In this document: one piece after another, positions 51,610 through 61,666 of the stretch
Layout: the number at the start of each line of letters is the position of its first letter
How positions within the stretch are numbered: the stretch's first letter is position 1
DNA from: Aphrocallistes beatrix
Taxonomy: Eukaryota; Porifera; Hexactinellida; Sceptrulophora; Aphrocallistidae
Assembly: GCA_963281255.1 (NCBI GenBank)
Contig: OY725488.1
Location: forward strand, 10,017,524 to 10,081,523
Reading direction: 5' to 3'
Length of the DNA stretch: 64,000 nt
Notes under the pieces: model-generated
What the model saw: only the letters and a program-made list of their open reading frames with translations
Told to the model about the DNA's origin: nothing
Database searches by the model: none
Position numbers and translations under genes: made by a program

Positions 51610-53733
51610 CTATATAAAGGTACAGGTTTTGGCTCTATTAGCTGCTTCAATCCGTGTCAGAATATCGTTTTCTTTTTGAAAAGTTGGAGAACCAATAAAT
51701 TTCAGATCAGCCAAATTGTTCTGTTCCCCAGTTATGAAAGATTGAATTTTAGGAGCATAAGAAAGGATATTATCATCATGGGAACTCGATAGGACTGTAA
51801 ATAAAGACACAGAATTTACCATTCTCTTTAAACAAACTATCGTTTGCCCTAAAGAATTTGTCCAGTTATTCCAATTATTGACAGTAATGCCAAGAAGCGT
51901 TTTAGAATGATACTCTTTATTACCTCCCCCCCAAGTAAGGGAACACTCGAATAACTTCTTGGAAATATCCTGGTCTAAAGGAGAATACGTAATATTCGGA
52001 ACAGATCCATTTCGAATCGACGCAAAATATGTCTCAAGTTGGGATGATAATAATGCAGTTTTCTCAGCCAGGAATCTTCTGCTGGTTTCTACATCTTTTC
52101 GACGATTAAAGTATAAAGTTCCTTCACAAAAACCTCCGAAATACAATCCTGTAGTACAGTGTAAAGCGTAGCCTTTGTAAAAATCTTTGAAATTAGGGCT
52201 TTGAAACATGTGCTCAAAGTTATGAGGAGCTACTTCATCAGGGAGAGATTTTCCTAATGACTGGACAAACGCAGTGTCTAACCCAAAATCTTCTAGTTTA
52301 TCAATATCGACTTGAAATAATACATAACAGATTCGGAAAGTTAGCTTGAGATAATTCATGAAACACCATTTTGCATTCTCATCATATACAATGTCGATGG
52401 TAATCTGTTTTAATTCTTTCAATGAACAGGGATTAGGAATCTCCATTTCGAAGTTTCCGATTTTAACACTCTTCATAGGCTCAATTCCTAGAATGCGCTT
52501 TCGTGAGTCCATGGAATCCCTGGAATAGCCAAGACCTAGTGATTTGAAATCAAGATTTATCGTTATTAGCGCTACACCAAACAAACGAATTACCCAATCA
52601 GATTCTTCCTGAGTCATTTTGAAAGGATGCAGTTTATAACGGACATCCATCAAACTCAAATGTTGCAGATCGGTGGGTCTAACAATCCCAACTTTGTGTA
52701 AATTGTATACCAAGGGAAAAATCAGAAGGTCATCATCGGGACTAATGTTTTCCGAGAGGATAGAATAGATTTCATTTTCCCTTTTTGCAAAGAAATTTTC
52801 TTTTAGAACGTTTTTCCAAAAAGGATTATCATTTCCTAAATCAATATTTTCCGGTTTTTTCACCTTTGGTTCAATAAGATATCTTTTAGAGTTACTGAAG
52901 AGCATTCGTACAGCTTCAACGCCAATTTGATCGCCAGATTCCATCATCAGATTGATCATTGCATCGAACAAGTTGAGAGGTTGTCTCGTGCCGTCTGGTA
53001 AGATCTTCCAGTCTCCTTCCTGCGCCATTTCATTCCGTTCATCCAAATTCTCAATGAACACCACAGGTGCTTCGACAGAAAAGTGAGCTCGAGTCAAAAT
53101 ATTACATATTTTCCTAATAGCTTTTGATTTCTCCTCAAATTTATGTGTGAGATGCATTGCATGTGTAACTACGATGAGCACATTAGGACGGTGGGAATCA
53201 ATTACATTTAGTTTAGTTAGAGCATTAAGCATCTTAGAAAAACTAGAATTCGTTCCTTCCAGTCGATTATCCAAAGCAGACACAACGATAAGTGCAATGT
53301 TTGGATAGATGTCATCAGCCACCGAGGTAGAACCTATTTCAGGGTGCTTTTTAATGAAATAGGAAATTTTCGCTAAATTTTCTGCGTCAGCATCTTCTCC
53401 CTCTGTATCTTCAAACCCTGGATTATCAATAAATCCAATGTTCAAGCCTTCCCCAAAGTGCGAACATTTCACAGAACAACCATACTCAGTAACTATTTTC
53501 GTTTTAGATCTACTTTCGCTTGTTGGAATAACTTTAGTGTTGAATAAATAGTTTAGAGTGGTGGATTTTCCATTTCCAGACTTTCCATACAAAAATACAG
53601 TCGCTTGTTTTATTGACCTGTGAGCTAACTTATTGCGATGTTGCAGTTGTTTCCGAATCGAGCGTAGTTGTCCTTCAAAACTCTCTAACGCATATTCTTC
53701 CTTACATGTCACTAGGGGGTATGCTTCAGCCAT
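51610..53733 (-). CDS. GTPase-MACPF-like fusion protein with CaaX box, copy D (intact)
   Basis: 707 aa, single exon. The ATG at 53733 is chosen because MAEA is shared with copies B, C and F; the frame extends six codons upstream without an ATG. Motifs in order: GKSGNGKST, IDNPGFED (Asn in the G3 motif where B has Thr), VVTHAMHL, FIENLDERNEM, GDWKILPDGTRQPLNLF, LGLGYSRDS, KSLPDEV, GYALHCTTGLYFGGF, WGGGNKEYHS, WNNWTNSLG and a terminal CTFI CaaX. The Y-A-L-H-C-x6-G-G spacing equals the MACPF signature spacing Y-G-T-H-[FY]-x6-G-G. Closely related to copy E in both gene and flanks, so D and E form a tandem pair with a period of about 3.45 kb. Roles inferred as for copy B. Confidence 0.8.
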   Translation of the reverse strand: MAEAYPLVTCKEEYALESFEGQLRSIRKQLQHRNKLAHRSIKQATVFLYGKSGNGKSTTLNYLFNTKVIPTSESRSKTKIVTEYGCSVKCSHFGEGLNIGFIDNPGFEDTEGEDADAENLAKISYFIKKHPEIGSTSVADDIYPNIALIVVSALDNRLEGTNSSFSKMLNALTKLNVIDSHRPNVLIVVTHAMHLTHKFEEKSKAIRKICNILTRAHFSVEAPVVFIENLDERNEMAQEGDWKILPDGTRQPLNLFDAMINLMMESGDQIGVEAVRMLFSNSKRYLIEPKVKKPENIDLGNDNPFWKNVLKENFFAKRENEIYSILSENISPDDDLLIFPLVYNLHKVGIVRPTDLQHLSLMDVRYKLHPFKMTQEESDWVIRLFGVALITINLDFKSLGLGYSRDSMDSRKRILGIEPMKSVKIGNFEMEIPNPCSLKELKQITIDIVYDENAKWCFMNYLKLTFRICYVLFQVDIDKLEDFGLDTAFVQSLGKSLPDEVAPHNFEHMFQSPNFKDFYKGYALHCTTGLYFGGFCEGTLYFNRRKDVETSRRFLAEKTALLSSQLETYFASIRNGSVPNITYSPLDQDISKKLFECSLTWGGGNKEYHSKTLLGITVNNWNNWTNSLGQTIVCLKRMVNSVSLFTVLSSSHDDNILSYAPKIQSFITGEQNNLADLKFIGSPTFQKENDILTRIEAANRAKTCTFI

Positions 53734-54007
53734 TTGAGTTGCAAGTACCACGAGTATCTACCTTTCTGTCATCGGAAATAATATTTAAAGATCAGTAAAC
53801 ATGCATGAAGAAAGTTTGATATTTTGGATTATTTTATCAGTCAACTCCGCTTAATAGGGTCACTATTTGATCGGGTTAACCAGGGATTCCAGAACTAGCA
53901 ATAAAAAAGTTGACTTGCCCAAAGAAATAACTTCATTTGTGATAGTGTTCAACAATAAAAAATCGATTAATGTGTATATATATATATCTTTACTATTAAA
54001 AATCGAT
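53734..54007. other. Upstream flank of copy D (duplicated at 57181)
   Basis: About 220 bp match 57181-57405. It includes a partial pogo-type end (CAGTCAACTCCGCTTAATAG, 53839) and a partial hAT end (CAGGGATTCCAGAACTAGC, 53881). Both partial elements occur in each copy, so they predate the D/E duplication. Confidence 0.7.
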
Positions 54008-54613
54008 CATAGCCTACTCTATTAATGCCTCACAGTAAAATAACCAAGGATGCAGTAATAGCCGAATGGATTAATACACGATTAGCTTAAAATCGTTAAC
54101 CATGTAGAATAGGCATTAAGAATGTATTACCAGCATATATAAACATAGCATCAAAGTACATATATCCGTTGTCAAATAATATAATCTAAACTTCTAAATT
54201 CACAGACTATAGAGTTATGCGACAATTTAGTGTTTTGGTCACATTCTTAAAATCAACCCATAACTCAAAACGAGTTGAATTTAGAAGTTTAAGTTGTATT
54301 ATCACCTAATAGGAAGTAGTCCATTGCCTATCAAACACGATCAAATTTGAAGATCTAGTTACTACAGAGTTACTACAAAATTGTCCTTAGAATGACCTGT
54401 TGCGCAATGATGTGATGACTAATCGAAATTTTTACAACGGATATATGTACTTTGATACCATGTTTATATATGCTGGTAATACATTCATAATGCCTATTCT
54501 ACATGGTTAACGTTTTATTAATAAGCTAATCGTGTATTAAGCCATTCGGCTACTACTTCATCCCTAGCCCATGATTTTCAGTCTACTGTGAAGCATTATT
54601 AGAGTAGGCTATG
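54008..54613. mobile_element. Foldback element between copies D and E
   Basis: 606 bp, ends CATAGCCTACTCTATTAATG and AGAGTAGGCTATG, with diverged arms. Same family as 43930 and 48279 by the TTGCGCAAT and ATTACCAGCATATATAAACA blocks. Shorter and more decayed centre. Confidence 0.85.
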
Positions 54614-55042
54614 ACTCGATGAATGTTTGTATATTTGATTCCTTCTCTGTTGTGTCATTTTGAAATATCTTTTTGGCGTAGAGCAGTAACACGGGAATTG
54701 ATCAATCATTACGGATGTTAGTTAACTAATTTTAATTAATTGTCCTTTTAAAATAAACCAATATACAAATTGGAAACTGATCCCCTAAGGAATACAATGG
54801 ACAAATTGAAAGTATTCTATTTTCACTATCATTTGAGATATAGATATAGGATGAGAACTTTTGGAATACCCTATGTATTTATAACTATTTATGAGAAAAT
54901 TTTCGAATGAAGTTTCCCCTAGATAAAACCCGACGTATGGCTGCCTAGTATTACTATCAAAAATGGATTAAAATATACACTCATAAGGGGGGAAACAAAA
55001 GAGTTATGTCCAGGTAAAATGCAAAGAAGGTCATTATCACTA
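54614..55042. other. 3' flank of copy E
   Basis: Partly similar to the 3' flank of copy D (about 51430-51609). Nothing else recognised. Confidence 0.45.
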
Positions 55043-57180
55043 CTATATCAAAACACAGGAGTTGGCGCTATTACTCGCTTCAATCCGTGTTAGAATCTTT
55101 TTCTTCTGAAGACCGCTTAACCCATTTGTAGGGTTGGAAGAGTCAATAAATTTCAGATCAGCTAAGTTGTTACGCTCCCCAGTTGTGATAGGATGGATTT
55201 TAAGAGCATAAGAAAGGATATTCTCATCATGGGAACTCGATATTACAGTAAATAGAGAAACAGAATTCACCATTCTCTCTAAACAAACTATTTTTTGTCC
55301 AATAGAATTTGTCCAGTTATTCCAATTATTAACACTAATACCAAGAAGCGTTTTAGAATGAAATTCCTTGTCACCTCCTCCCCAAGTAAGGGAACACTCG
55401 ACTAATTTTTTGGAAATATCTTGATCTAAAGGAAAATACGTAATATTCGGATCAGTTCCATTTCGAATAGACGCAAAATATGTTTCGAGTTGATTTGATA
55501 ATATTACAGTTTTCTCAGCTAGGAATCTTCTGCTGGTCTCTACATCTTTTTGATGATTAAAATATAAACTGCCCTCAACAAAACCTCCGAAATACAATCC
55601 TGTAGTACAGTGAAGAGCGTAATCCTTGAAGAAATTTGTGAAATGAAGACTTTGAAACATGTGCTCAAAGTTATCAGGAGCTACTTCTTCAGGAAGAGCT
55701 CTTCTCAATGATTGGACAAATGAAGTATCTAACTCAAAATATCCTAGTTTATCAATATCGACTTGAAATAACACATAACAGATTCGAAAAGTTAGTTTCA
55801 GATAATTCATTAAACTCCATTTTGCATTCTCATCATAAACAATGTCGATGGTAATCTGTTTTAATTCCTTCAATGAACAGGGATTAGGGATCTCAATTTC
55901 GAAGTTTCCGATTTTAACACTCTTCTTTGGCCCAATTCCTAGAATGCGCTTTCGTATGTCCATGGAATGCCTGGAATAGCCAAGACCTAGTGATTTAAAT
56001 TCAAGATTTATCGTTATTAGCGCTACACCAAACAAACGAATTACCCAATCAGATTCTTCCTGAGTCATTTTGAAAGGGTGCAGATTATTCTGAACATCCA
56101 TCAAATTCAACTTCAGATCAACTTCAGACCTTCAGATTTTTCCTTTGGTAAGTTGTATACCAAAGGAAAAATCTGAAGGTCATCATCGGGACTAATGTTT
56201 TCCGAGAGCATCGAGTATATTTCATTTCCACTTTTTGCAAAGAAACTTTCTTTTATAAAGTTTTTCCAAAAAGCATAATAAATTCCTAAATCAATATTTT
56301 CCAGATTTATTGCCTTTGATTCTATAAGATATCTTTTATTACTAAAGAGTATTCGTACAGCTTCAACACCAATTTGATCGCCAGATTCCATCATCAGATT
56401 GATCATGGCATCGAACAAGTTGAGAGGTTGTCTCGTACCGTCTGGTAAGATCTTCCAGTCTCCTTCCTGCGCCATTTCATTGCGCTCATCCAAATTCTCA
56501 ATGAACACAACGAGTGCTTCGATAGAAAAGTGAGCTCGAGTCAAAATATTACATATTTTCTTAATAGATTTTGATTTCTCTTCAAATTTATGTGCGAGAT
56601 GCATTGCATGTGTAACTACGATGAGCACATTAGGATGGTGGGAATCGATTACATTTAATTTATTTAGAGCATTAAGCATCTTAGAAAAACTAGAGTTCGT
56701 TCCTTCCAGTCGATTATCCAAAGCAGACACAACGATAAGTACAATGTTCGGATAGATGTCATCAGCCGCCGAGGTAGAACCTATTTCAGGGTGCTTTTTA
56801 ATAAAATATGAAATTTTTGCTAAATTTTCTGCGTCAGCATCTTCTCCCTCTGTATCTTCAAACCCTGGATTATCAATAAATCCTATATTCAAGCCTTCTT
56901 CAAAGTACGAAGATTTCACAGAACAACCATACTCGGTACCTAGCCTGGTTTTAGATCTACTTTCGCTTGTTGGAATAACTTCAGTGTTAAATAAATAGTT
57001 TAGAGTGGTGGATTTTCCATTTCCAGACTTTCCATACAAAAATACAGTAGCTTGTTTTATTGACCTGTGAGCTAACTTATTGCGATGCTGTAGTTGTTTC
57101 CGAATCGAGTGTAGTTGTCCTTTAAAACTCTCTAACGCATATTTTTCCTTACATGTCACTAGGGGGTATGCTTCAGCCAT
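55043..57180 (-). pseudogene. GTPase-MACPF-like family, copy E (broken by a palindrome)
   Basis: The upstream frame (57180 to about 56150) holds the GTPase domain with GKSGNGKST, IDNPGFED and GDWKILPDGTRQPLNLF. The downstream frame (56110 to 55043) holds the perforin-like part, ending CVLI. Between them, after the conserved IFPLVYNL, the copy D sequence is replaced by an inverted copy of the sequence just before it. This gives a perfect 22-bp palindromic pair (56129-56150 and 56158-56179) and puts the two halves out of frame. In the other copies this stretch encodes the linker between the domains. The two halves are otherwise well preserved, so the break is recent. Confidence 0.88.
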
Positions 57181-57405
57181 TTGAGTTGCAAGTACCACGA
57201 GTATCTACCTTTCTGTCATCGGAAATAAAATTTAAAGATCAGTAAACATGCATGAAGAAAGTTTGATATTTTGGATTATTTTATACAGTCGACTCCGCTT
57301 AATAGGGTCACTATTTGATCGGGTTAACCAGGGATTCCAGAACTAGCAATAAAAAAGTTGAACTTGCCGAAAGAAATAACTTTTATGATAGTGTACAACA
57401 ATAAA
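57181..57405. repeat. Upstream flank of copy E, duplicate of 53734-53960
   Basis: Carries the same partial pogo-type (CAGTCGACTCCGCTTAATAG) and hAT-type (CAGGGATTCCAGAACTAGC) ends as the flank of copy D. It marks the D/E tandem duplication. Confidence 0.75.
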
Positions 57406-57599
57406 AAATGTCATGTGAATATGTTTACACCTTTATATACATCTCAAATCTATATCATAATTGTTTGTCTAGCTTTGTTTACAATATATATTAATCAAAT
57501 AAATCTTAAAATTGTAATAGAAATAAATTTTAAACAATTGACCTGTTGTTGTTATTTAAAAGGGTGTAGATTCCAAATATCATATTTAGATCTTATATT

Positions 57600-57672
57600 G
57601 ATAAGCGCGCTTCGCTTGATTGCTTGCGCTACACGGCTGGCGGACACAAAGTGTACGCCAGAGGCGGAAATC
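57600..57672 (+). repeat. GC-rich dispersed repeat (copy 5)
   Basis: AAGCGCGCTTCGCTTGATTG then CTGGCGGACACAAAGTG. Same family as 8712. Confidence 0.7.
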
Positions 57673-59058
57673 GCACGCCGGTCACGACATAAGGCATCCC
57701 TTATACTAAGAGCCGCACTAAAATAATTAGCACCTGGGAAAAATTCTCACTCAACTTAAATATGGTACTGGCATTCATAATAATCGCAAAATTATGAACG
57801 AATGTTGGGGTAGTAACAAATCCTGTATCAATTATCGCATTACTACACTCACAAATAGAGATACATTCGAACTTGTCTATAAATTCCACCCAAGGGACCG
57901 ATCAAAATGGCCATTATACACATATAGTGACCAGAATAGATAGTGTGAGATTGTAACGATGCGATGCAGTGGCAATATCTCTATGTACTGGTTATCACTG
58001 ATGATTATAGACAGTATTAAGGCCCTGAAGGGACCGAAAAAGGGTGCCCACTGTTCAGGTTGAGCACGTGACTATGATACACGTAGGAAATCGGACAGGA
58101 CTGTTCTTAGGTGGCAGCTATGTCCAAGTGATAATTATACAGAGGTGGTCGTTAGAGCAGGTCCGACAGTACATCACAATTCTTGATGATAACAAACACA
58201 ACCTTTTCATTCGTCTCTCGATCATGTAAAATATATATAACAATGATAGTACACAGCTAAATCTGTCAATATAATAGCCCAATATACTAACCAAATAATA
58301 ATAATGATAATAAGACAAACCTAATTCGCTCAGCGATCTATTTTTAGAAAAGCTCAGTGATCTATTTTTAGAAAAGGACAATGATGGAAAATTGACCATA
58401 TGTTTATTTTTAGGCGGCTGTTGTGTAAGTATATATATTAATAAAGAGAGGTCATTGTACCTGGTTTTACTGTATTATAAAAAACACATTAATTCAATAT
58501 TAATACTAGGCATAATAATTTATATATATGAATAAAAGTGAGATAAAGTACATCATGCTAAATATGCCTATAACTAGTCTCAGGATTAAGTTACCAACGA
58601 CACAATTGTACTGTGCAATCAATCATGCTATTGCACTGATAAGCATACGTTTATCTGAGTTAAATATTATCTCTACGCTAAGTTGACTTATTCATGAATA
58701 ACAATTGGATTATTCTTTATATTTTAATCAATAATTCACAAAAGAGTATTTAGTATTTTTTTCAAGGGGTGCTAAGAATTATCATATGTGTATATTATGT
58801 ACAGCTTTTCAATTGATTTTGAATAGAAATGATTCTATATTTTAGAATTTCATCCTGGAAATTAGTATACAGGTATCTGTTCAGATGAATATTGAAATTT
58901 AGTGAAAATCGTTGTATTCAGTTATATTAAATAGGAGTAAACAAGAAAATTATCATTAGCATAAAATGGAGAGGATAAGTAAAAAATAGTTCAGTTTAGT
59001 CCTAGTATCTAAAATTCTTCAAAATTAGTTATACTACGTAGTGTATTATGTTTTGGCA
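57673..59058. other. Intergenic between copies E and F
   Basis: No gene recognised. A short direct duplication of GATCTATTTTTAGAAAAG lies at about 58336-58380. Unlike the three previous gaps, it contains no large foldback element. Confidence 0.5.
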
Positions 59059-61200
59059 TTACAAGATAGTACAATAACTTTGAGCTCGATTACTCGCTTC
59101 AATTCGTGTCATAATCTGATCTTCCACCTGAAATGAAATATCAGAACCCAACTCCATCCCCAGCTTTACACTGTTGAAAGAGCCTTCAAACTGCAGATCA
59201 GATAGGTCTGTATGTTTCTTAGTTGTAATATTACTAAATTCACGAGAATAGAAACGGATATTTTGATTGCGAGAGCTTGATAGGACATTGTATAAAGATG
59301 TGGAGTTTATCATTTTAGGATCTAAGCAAATTATATTTTCCCCAAATGAATTTATCCAATTATTCCAATTTATAACAGTTATGTCAAGAAGTGTATTTGA
59401 AAGGAACATCTCTTTCCCTCCGCTCCAAATGAGATCACAGTATCTCAAATCGCTAGATATGTCCTTGTCTATTTGCAGAACTTTATTCGGATCAGTCTCT
59501 TTTCGAATGCAAGCAAAGAATTGATTAAGTTGGGTTAATATCTCAGTACTTTTCACAGCAAGGAATTTCTTGCTAGTTTCTTCATCTCTTTTGGGATTAA
59601 AATAGATGCTTCCTTCAACAAAACCTCCAAAATATAATCCTGTAGTACAGGAGAAGGTGTAATCATTTACGAACTTGGTGAAATTTTGATTTTCAAACTT
59701 GTATTGCATATCATCAGGGTCTACTCCTTTAGGAAGAGATGTCCCTAATGCACTAATAAGTCCTTGGTTTAACTCAAAATTTTCGAGTTTATCATTATCA
59801 ATATCAACTTGAAACAACACATAGTAGATTCGAAATGTTATTTTCAGATATCTCATTAGACACCATTTTGTATTTTCATCATAGACAATGTTTATAACTA
59901 TTTTTCTGAGATCTGCAACTGAGCAAAATTCAGGAATTTCCATTGAATAGTTTCCACTATTCAAACTCTTCAAAGGACCAATCTCTAGAATGCGATTTCG
60001 TTTCTCCTTGTATTGTCTGGAATAGCCGAGACCTAGTGAACTAAAATTAAGATTCAGTTTTATCCGTGAAACTTCAAACAAATGAACAAGTCAATCAGTT
60101 TCTTTATCAGTAAGCTGGTATGGATGTATCTTTTGTTGGACTTTAATCAGATTTAGATTTCTGAGATGGATAGGCTCAGTGAGATTGATTTTATATAAAT
60201 TATATACTAAAGGAAAGATCTGAATGTCATCAGAACCAATATGCTTCGAGAGAGCTGAATAAATTTTATTTTCTGTTGAGTCAAAAAATGTTTCATCAAT
60301 TAATTGTTTCCATTTGGTATAATCAGTTTCAGGTAGATCTTGAGGGGTGACTTCATTCATTTCATGACTGCTAAGATTAGTAAAGAGTAGTCGAACTGCT
60401 TCAACACCAATTTCATCCCCAGATTGTTTCATCAAGTGAATCATAGCATTAAACAAGTTGAGAGGTTGTCTCGTACCGTCTGGTAATATCTTCCAGTCTC
60501 CTTCTTTTTTCATCTTCTTTCTTTTATCCAAATTCTCAATGAAGACCACAGGTACTTCAATTGAGAGATGAGCTCTAGCCAAAACTTTACAAATCTTTTC
60601 AATTTGTTTTGAATTTTCATCATATTCCTCATTAATGAACCGCATAGCATGTGTCACGACAATGACAACATTAGGATGAAGCCTATCAACAACATTCAGC
60701 TTAGATAGAACATGGAGCATTTTAGAAAACATTGAATGAATCCCTGAAATTCTATTGTCTTCAGCTGACACAGCAATTAGTACAATGCTTGGAAATGTTT
60801 CGAGTGGAGAAAATTTTGAGTCAATGAAATGTGATAAGTTTCCTGCTTCTCTTCCATGTGTTTCTCCAAACCCGGGAGTATCAATAAAACTCATTGTTAA
60901 CTCACTAAGAAAAACTGAATTTTTTACAGAACACGCATATTCAGTAACAACTTGGGTTCCAGACGAAAATTCACTCGTTCCTACAATATTTGTGTTAAAC
61001 AAATAATTTATGGTTGTAGATTTTCCAGCTCCTGACTTGCCATATAAAAATACAGTTGCTTCCTTGTCTGATGGTTGAGCTTGCCTGGTTCGAAATTGCA
61101 TTTGTTCCTTTATTGCTTCAAAGTAAGGGAATTGTTCAAAGTTCTCCGAGGGTTCTTCTGTACAAGGTTGAAATGAATTATCGGGAAAAGCTTCTGCCAT
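59059..61200 (-). pseudogene. GTPase-MACPF-like family, copy F (single in-frame TGA)
   Basis: One frame of about 713 codons interrupted only by a TGA at 60093-60091, where copies B-E have Trp in the motif (D/T)(W)(L/V). Upstream: GKSGAGKST, DTPGFG, VVTHAM, FIENLDKRKKM and GDWKILPDGTRQPLNLF. Downstream: LGLGYSRQ, TSLPKGV, NDYTFSCTTGLYFGGF (Ser replaces the His of copies C-E), WSGGKEMFLS, WNNWINSFG and a terminal CTIL CaaX. TGG to TGA is a single-base change. It could be a null allele, a stop read through at low level, or a base error. Closest to copy B in the N-terminal half and in the upstream flank. Confidence 0.82.
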
Positions 61201-61569
61201 ATGAGAATCTCAAATAATTAAACTAGAGGTATGAAACTGAAAGCAATGAACAGTAATTTGACTATAAAGCATTATGTGTCTTATGTCTATCAGTGCTTAA
61301 TTTTGGGGCCAGATTCTAACCCACCTGGGCAAATGTTTGGGTGTGCTAATAAAAATTATAATATTTTATCGAAAATTATTTTCAAATTACATTTCAATTA
61401 GCAAAAAATCCAGGGACGCTACTCATTATCCGGTAACTTATGTTCAGGAGACAAAATGTCTATGTGACGAATTGTCCGTCAATGATTTAACCAATCCATG
61501 GTCCCTTTTTTGGTGAGTGCCATTGCCTTGTATATAGAATGCTATGCACAACCTTACTGAGTTCTTCAT
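61201..61569. other. Upstream region of copy F
   Basis: The first ~50 bp match the upstream flank of copy B. No promoter motif stands out. Confidence 0.4.
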
Positions 61570-61666
61570 GGGCATGCCTAATTTACGGGACGGGACGGAA
61601 TAGTCCCGTAAAATCTAGATGCATAATTTACGGGACGGGATACCGTCCCGTAAATAAGGCATGCCC
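61570..61666. repeat. GGGACGGGACG palindromic element (short copy)
   Basis: GGGCATGCCTAATTTACGGG on the left and AAATAAGGCATGCCC on the right, with ACGGGACGGGA units and their complement between. It is a short relative of 19141-19365. Confidence 0.8.

Noticed and set aside
60091..60093. Selenocysteine recoding of the TGA in copy F
   Set aside because: All long paralogues have Trp here, not Cys or Sec, and no SECIS-like element was evident. A point mutation is simpler.
38484..61200. Reading the array as plain IMAP GTPases
   Set aside because: IMAP proteins are about 200-350 residues; here a further ~400 residues are as conserved as the GTPase part and carry perforin-like landmarks.
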